A stretch of DNA of 12,412 nt from contig JAOXYB010045337.1 of the NCBI GenBank assembly GCA_028565635.1, positions 1 through 12,412 on the forward strand, given 5' to 3'. Of the stretch, positions 9,606 to 12,412 are shown in pieces. Position numbers and translations under genes: made by a program. Every line of letters starts with the position of its first letter. Positions within the stretch are counted from its first letter, which is position 1. Below the pieces are notes generated by a model. The model worked only from the letters and a program-made list of their open reading frames with translations, ran no database searches and had not been told where the DNA came from. The stretch is from Phoronis ovalis (taxonomy: Eukaryota > Phoronida > Phoronidae).

Positions 9606-9732
9606 GTAGTATTGGACAGAGCAAATTGTAACTTACTTTGCAATGCAAAACTTATTGTATAAACGTATATGATGTTCAAACTAAAGTAGTGTAACCTTTA
9701 CTATTATTTTCTATTAATTATTCAAATTCTAG
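9606..9732 (+). other. Intron 2, 127 bp
   Basis: A short AT-rich intron with a GTAGTA donor and an acceptor TTCAAATTCTAG ending at 9732. It interrupts the Arg187 codon after its second base. Reading through it would hit the TAG at 9607-9609 at once, so splicing is needed to continue the domain. Confidence 0.85.
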
Positions 9733-9862
9733 AAACTGGCACGATTACCTCGTTGGATTTAGTGATCCGGCAACTGGCCCGGCTGGTGAGCATTGGCTGG
9801 GTAACGAACATATTCACTTTCTAACTCAACAGAAAAACTATACGCTACGTCTAGAGATGACG
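9733..9862 (+). CDS. Exon 3: central fibrinogen domain
   Basis: 130 bases completing Arg187 and encoding residues 188-230. The protein carries Asn-Trp-x-Asp-Tyr-x-x-Gly-Phe (188-196), matching the family's W.DYK.GFG, then Gly205-Glu-His-Trp-Leu-Gly-Asn-Glu (205-212), matching the strongly conserved GEFWLGN, then His213-Ile-His-x-Leu-Thr, and Leu225-Arg-Leu-Glu (family LRIDL). NYT (222-224) is a possible glycosylation site. The donor ACG|GTTAGT at 9863 ends on a codon boundary (phase 0). His replaces the usual Phe before the Trp of the GEFWLGN block, a mild variation. The frame is continuous with exons 2 and 4. Confidence 0.92.
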
Positions 9863-10090
9863 GTTAGTACATGATGTTTTAGATATTAATGTTATATATT
9901 TATACCTGTTATTTATTTATTTAAGTATTTATTTCTCTCGGCGTTACATTTAAATTTTAAATTTTGGTAGTCAGGTCTTGGTAAAAGTAGCCAAAGGAAA
10001 ATGAACAAGGAACGAAGTTAATCGCCATTAAAAACGAGATATATGTTAATACTGATAAAATAAACAGTTGATTATATTCATCTTTCAAAG
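9863..10090 (+). other. Intron 3, 228 bp
   Basis: An AT-rich intron with a GTTAGT donor and an AAAG acceptor ending at 10090, phase 0. The pyrimidine tract before the acceptor is weak (TTCATCTTTCAAAG). It contains a run of ATTT-type repeats at about 9900-9930 and nothing coding. Confidence 0.8.
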
Positions 10091-10254
10091 GGGTGGACGA
10101 CTAAATTTTACTGGGCAGAATATAAGACATTTTCTGTGGATTCTGAAACCTTTGCGTATGCTTACCATGTATCAAATTACTCCGGCAACTACAAAGACGG
10201 CCTGACTTATTACAGTGGACAAGAATTCAGTACCATAGATGAGAATAACCAAGC
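10091..10254 (+). CDS. Exon 4: fibrinogen domain, Tyr-Ala-Glu-Tyr to calcium-loop region
   Basis: 164 bases encoding residues 231-284 plus two bases of codon 285. Trp238-Ala-Glu-Tyr-Lys-Thr-Phe-Ser-Val (238-246) matches the family YAEYSTFRV, Asn259-Tyr-Ser-Gly-Asn (259-263) matches VSGYSGN, and Gln274-Glu-Phe-Ser-Thr-Ile-Asp (274-280) matches the KFSTKD segment that leads into the Ca2+ loop. In ficolin-type domains the loop continues Asp-x-Asp-Asn-Asp; here Asp280 is followed by Glu-Asn-Asn, so one usual Asp is Asn and calcium binding may be altered. NYS (259-261) is a sequon. The donor C|GTAAGT at 10255 is a perfect consensus; without splicing the frame stops at 10256-10258. The remaining domain (Asn-Cys-Ala, Trp-Trp and the ligand pocket) is not in this exon. 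Confidence 0.92.
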
Positions 10255-10305
10255 GTAAGTTTTATTAGGGTTGCTCCTATAAGGGAGCAAGCCCATTGGT
10301 TTTGT

Positions 10306-10369
10306 ACGATTTCTTTCTTCTTCTTTTTCTTCTTCTCTTGCTCTTCTTTTTCTTCTTTTTCTTCCAATT
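10306..10369 (+). repeat. CTT/TTC-rich polypyrimidine tract
   Basis: About 60 bases almost entirely C and T in TTC/TTCTTTTT units, broken by only a few purines, and ending just before an AATTTCAG acceptor-like sequence at 10366-10373. It can be read as a simple repeat on the plus strand, or as the purine-rich (GAA)n tail of something on the minus strand. The minus frame through it (10227-10445) gives a Lys/Glu run and is an artefact. Confidence 0.8.
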
Positions 10370-10373
10370 TCAG

Positions 10374-10502
10374 GCTTACTAACCAGCGTAGATTCGAACC
10401 GTCAATCCGACATTCGCGGACCTGTTTCCTATCATTCGAACTCATTTTCCTGATTTTGCACCAAAATTCCTTCTACTCGAAACGTCATTTCCGTAGACTC
10501 GC
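10374..10502 (+). CDS. Candidate cassette exon in the FReD gene (unproven)
   Basis: Bordered by a very strong acceptor (about 60-base pyrimidine tract then TTTCAG) and a perfect donor C|GTAAGT at 10503. Its length of 129 bases is exactly 43 codons, and it stays open in the phase exon 4 requires (enters and leaves in phase 2). It would insert about 43 residues without shifting the frame. The peptide is basic with a hydrophobic middle (Phe-Glu-Leu-Ile-Phe-Leu-Ile-Leu), has one Cys, and shows no similarity to the expected FReD tail. The preceding intron would be 119 bases, like intron 2. Alternatively it is chance, or an exonised repeat, since the minus strand has a tRNA-B-box-like GGTTCGAATC at 10391-10400. 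Confidence 0.3.
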
Positions 10503-10561
10503 GTAAGTTGGAGAACTCAAACAGATGTCTGTAGATTCGGACAATTTCCTACCATTCGGAA
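10388..10561. repeat. Diverged direct repeat with GTAGAYTCG motifs
   Basis: GTAGATTCG occurs at 10388 and 10531, and GTAGACTCG at 10493. The segments CGGACCTGTTTCCTATCATT (10417-10436) and CGGACAATTTCCTACCATT (10538-10556), both followed by CGRA, are clear diverged copies 121 bases apart. The candidate cassette exon lies over the first copy. This suggests an old duplication or part of a dispersed repeat. Confidence 0.55.
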
Positions 10562-11110
10562 AAAGTACATTATCTCTTACGGAAAGTGACGAATATCTAT
10601 CCTTTGCGTATATACCATCAGGTTGACACCACTGACAGGTCGCGTGCTGATCAATACTAACAAAAAAAGGGGCGTGGTTTAAAAATATCTTTTAGAACAC
10701 TCTCTATGGCGCTCTATATTTATAAATGGTTTTCTAAGAATTAAAATTCCACATTTTTAAAAAAACATGGGCCAAAACTAATTGATTTATTTACATTGTT
10801 ACCTGAAACTGATCATAATAAAGAAAAGTATTCGAAGATTTAATTGAACACAGCCCCGTACAACAGCTTGCTTTTGCCCTGTTTACTACATTGGTGCAAT
10901 TTCCTTTGATCTGGCCCCACAGAGACATAGACTGTCAATCATATTAGCTAGATTCTACTAAATAGTTATTCTTACTTATTATTTTTAATTGATTAATACA
11001 TTGCACTCATGCTATGGAAAGACATATACTTTAGTGACAAAACATATGTCAAGAAATAAAAAGATCAGGCAAAATTGTACACGTTTAAACTATGATCAAA
11101 TTTTTTACAG

Positions 11111-11180
11111 TTCCCGGTCGCTGTTGGGAATTAATTCACATTTGCCTGGTACTTCTTTTAACATTCGGTACAAAGAGTGA
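11111..11180 (+). CDS. Weak candidate alternative terminal exon (unproven)
   Basis: A TTTTTTACAG acceptor ends at 11110. Joined to exon 4 (needing one base to complete codon 285) it reads 22 further codons to TGA at 11178-11180, with an AATAAA at 11257-11262 downstream. That geometry would fit a short alternative 3' exon. The peptide (Ser-Arg-Ser-Leu-Leu-Gly-Ile-Asn...) has no Cys and no Trp-Trp and does not match the FReD tail, so a product ending here would be a truncated domain. Chance is the more likely explanation. Confidence 0.12.
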
Positions 11181-11487
11181 TGATGGATTGCATGCATTAC
11201 AATTTCTTTTATCGTGCTAGACATGAAACAAACAGCATGGATCCCGAAAAAAATTAAATAAAAACCATTACTATGTGTAATACTTATGTAGTATATGCTG
11301 TACTTGCAACCTATCTGTAGCGTACGGTTATCACGTTGCCGTTACAGTCGAAGCCTTAGTAATCTTCAAATATTAACCAGATACGGTGAATAAATTGTAA
11401 GCCTACTTATAACAGGAATACATATTTTTGTTAAGCTGTAATATTGAACCCTACAAGTCCGGTGTAGCAGTTTTCTGAGACCCCATG

Positions 11488-11810
11488 TTGTAGCGACTCC
11501 CCGGTCACTGAAATTTGGTCCCTGATGACCCCCGGTCATTCAGGTCCTGGATTTCCAAGACCCTCCCTTGAAATAAGTGACTCCCTTGGAGTCGCTTATT
11601 GCCAGCAGTTAGTGACTCCCAGGAGTCATCTTCTGCCAGCAATGAATGACTCCCAGGAGTCATTTACTGCCAGCAGTGAAAAGACCCCTGGGAGTCACTT
11701 ACTGCCAGTAGCATTATGACTCCTCTCTAAAAAAAACTAAGTAGTGTCCCCCAATGACTCGCTAAGGTGACTCCTTTCGAAGGGGTCATCAGATGGGAGT
11801 CACGGGCGTC
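11488..11810. repeat. 35-bp minisatellite of hairpin units (TGACTCC..GGAGTCA)
   Basis: Clear units start at 11578, 11613, 11647, 11682 and 11717 (periods 35, 34, 35, 35). Each well-kept unit has a 7-bp inverted repeat TGACTCC/GGAGTCA around a 2-base centre, then a TTACTGCCAGCAGTGA-type spacer that is itself partly palindromic. More decayed copies extend left to about 11490 and 11525 (GACTCCCCGGTCAC, TGACCCCCGGTCAT) and right to about 11805 (GGTGACTCC, GGGAGTCAC). The frame at 11525-11719 merely translates the repeat. No insertion sites were seen. Confidence 0.85.
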
Positions 11811-12412
11811 CAACTAAGTGATACAGTCATGATGGTACAGTAAATTAATTAGTTAAGTGTTAAGTTATTAGACAAATAGAAAGACAAAATAAAAAAATGA
11901 TAAATATCACGCAAAAAGAGATATAAAAACGACAATGTACATATAACGCAAATAATAACAAAAAACAAATCAATAACAGAATATTAAAACAACATTATTG
12001 AAAATTAACATGCCGTGTACATATTTTGTCTAAGAATACGTTTTCTAAGATTTGACAATATACACAGCATAAATACAACAACGTTACATTTCAACATTTT
12101 TTCAATCAATGAACAATTAATCTTAAAATGAGCACAGCCAATTCTGATCTGACTTAATTTTAGACTAAAATTCTTCTGATTCAATGGGTGATTCGATGGT
12201 TTAAGTGGAATCCAACGTATTCACGTCATCACTTATCTGTGCTCCGAAAGAGAACATATGAACTAATCAATATATTACTTATTATTTAAGGCAAAACATG
12301 TAAAACATTCCGGCCCTAAACATATTACCAAGAATGAGCTACAACTATGATGGTACACATTGATGACTATAGTATATCAGTTAGCACTTTTTGGCCAACA
12401 CTACACAAAGCA

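Larger units (their letters stand above)
10255..12412 (+). other. Intron 4 or downstream DNA; last FReD exon(s) not found
   Basis: 2.16 kb to the window edge. I searched by eye for the expected tail of the domain (Asn-Cys-Ala, then a Gly-x-Trp-Trp block, then Asn-Leu-Asn-Gly). There is no tandem Trp codon pair TGGTGG on the plus strand here. The gene therefore most likely continues past 12412, or has lost its tail. Contents: a CTT-rich tract, two candidate alternative exons (10374-10502 and 11111-11180), a diverged direct repeat (10416-10560), and the 35-bp minisatellite (about 11488-11730). The last 600 bases (11820-12412) are plain AT-rich sequence with nothing recognised. Confidence 0.65.

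Noticed and set aside
10227-10445. Minus-strand 72-codon frame with a Glu/Lys run
   Set aside because: It is the antisense of the CTT tract and overlaps exon 4 on the other strand.
10669-10695. Gly-Ala-Trp-Phe reading (10669-10680) that resembles the GxWW block of the missing FReD tail
   Set aside because: A stop follows four codons later (TAG at 10693), upstream has a stop and a poly-A run, and there is no Asn-Cys-Ala before it or Asn-Leu-Asn-Gly after it.
11525-11719. 64-codon plus-strand frame over the minisatellite
   Set aside because: The translation only mirrors the 35-bp repeat; it has no conserved domain and 35 is not a multiple of three, so copies shift frame.

Overview
This is an AT-rich (roughly two-thirds A+T by eye), intron-rich animal genomic window with short tandem repeats, decayed repeats and only one recognisable gene. 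The gene is a secreted fibrinogen-related-domain (FReD/FREP, ficolin-like) protein on the + strand. Its layout is signal peptide, coiled coil, Thr/Pro-rich linker, then fibrinogen C-terminal domain. Together with the repeat-laden AT-rich background this suggests a mollusc, most likely a bivalve, where such innate-immunity lectins form large families. The organism is an inference, not something the sequence proves.

Layout. 1-4536: upstream non-coding DNA with a possible poly(A) signal of a preceding gene (227), several short direct repeats, two perfect CRE palindromes (494, 3139) and a 24-bp C-rich tandem repeat (3856-3927). 4537-4573: possible TATA/initiator pair. 4650-5061: exon 1 (signal peptide, coiled coil, linker). 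5062-9457: a 4.4-kb intron with no supportable gene. It holds a GC-rich island (about 5545-5640), a small hairpin (8010-8047) and a 0.95-kb array of palindromic A/T-rich units with large nested inverted repeats (about 8400-9340) that ends about 120 bp before exon 2. 9458-9605, 9733-9862 and 10091-10254: FReD exons 2-4. They join in frame (phases 1, 2, 0) with GT..AG borders, giving 284 complete codons plus two bases. 10255-12412: start of intron 4 or later sequence. The final part of the FReD (the Asn-Cys-Ala / Trp-Trp / Asn-Leu-Asn-Gly region, about 70-80 residues) was not found, so the gene most likely runs past the right edge. This stretch also holds a well-bordered, in-frame, phase-neutral candidate cassette exon (10374-10502) after a long CTT-rich tract, and a 35-bp hairpin minisatellite (about 11488-11730).

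How it works together: the coding exons describe an oligomeric secreted lectin-like protein. The coiled coil would drive oligomerisation and the fibrinogen domain would bind ligands such as acetylated sugars or microbial surfaces, by family analogy. The most unusual items are the fold-back palindromic array next to exon 2, the candidate cassette exon inside the FReD, and a shortened Cys-to-Trp segment in the FReD. No RNA gene, CRISPR array, intact transposon coding sequence or viral gene was recognised.
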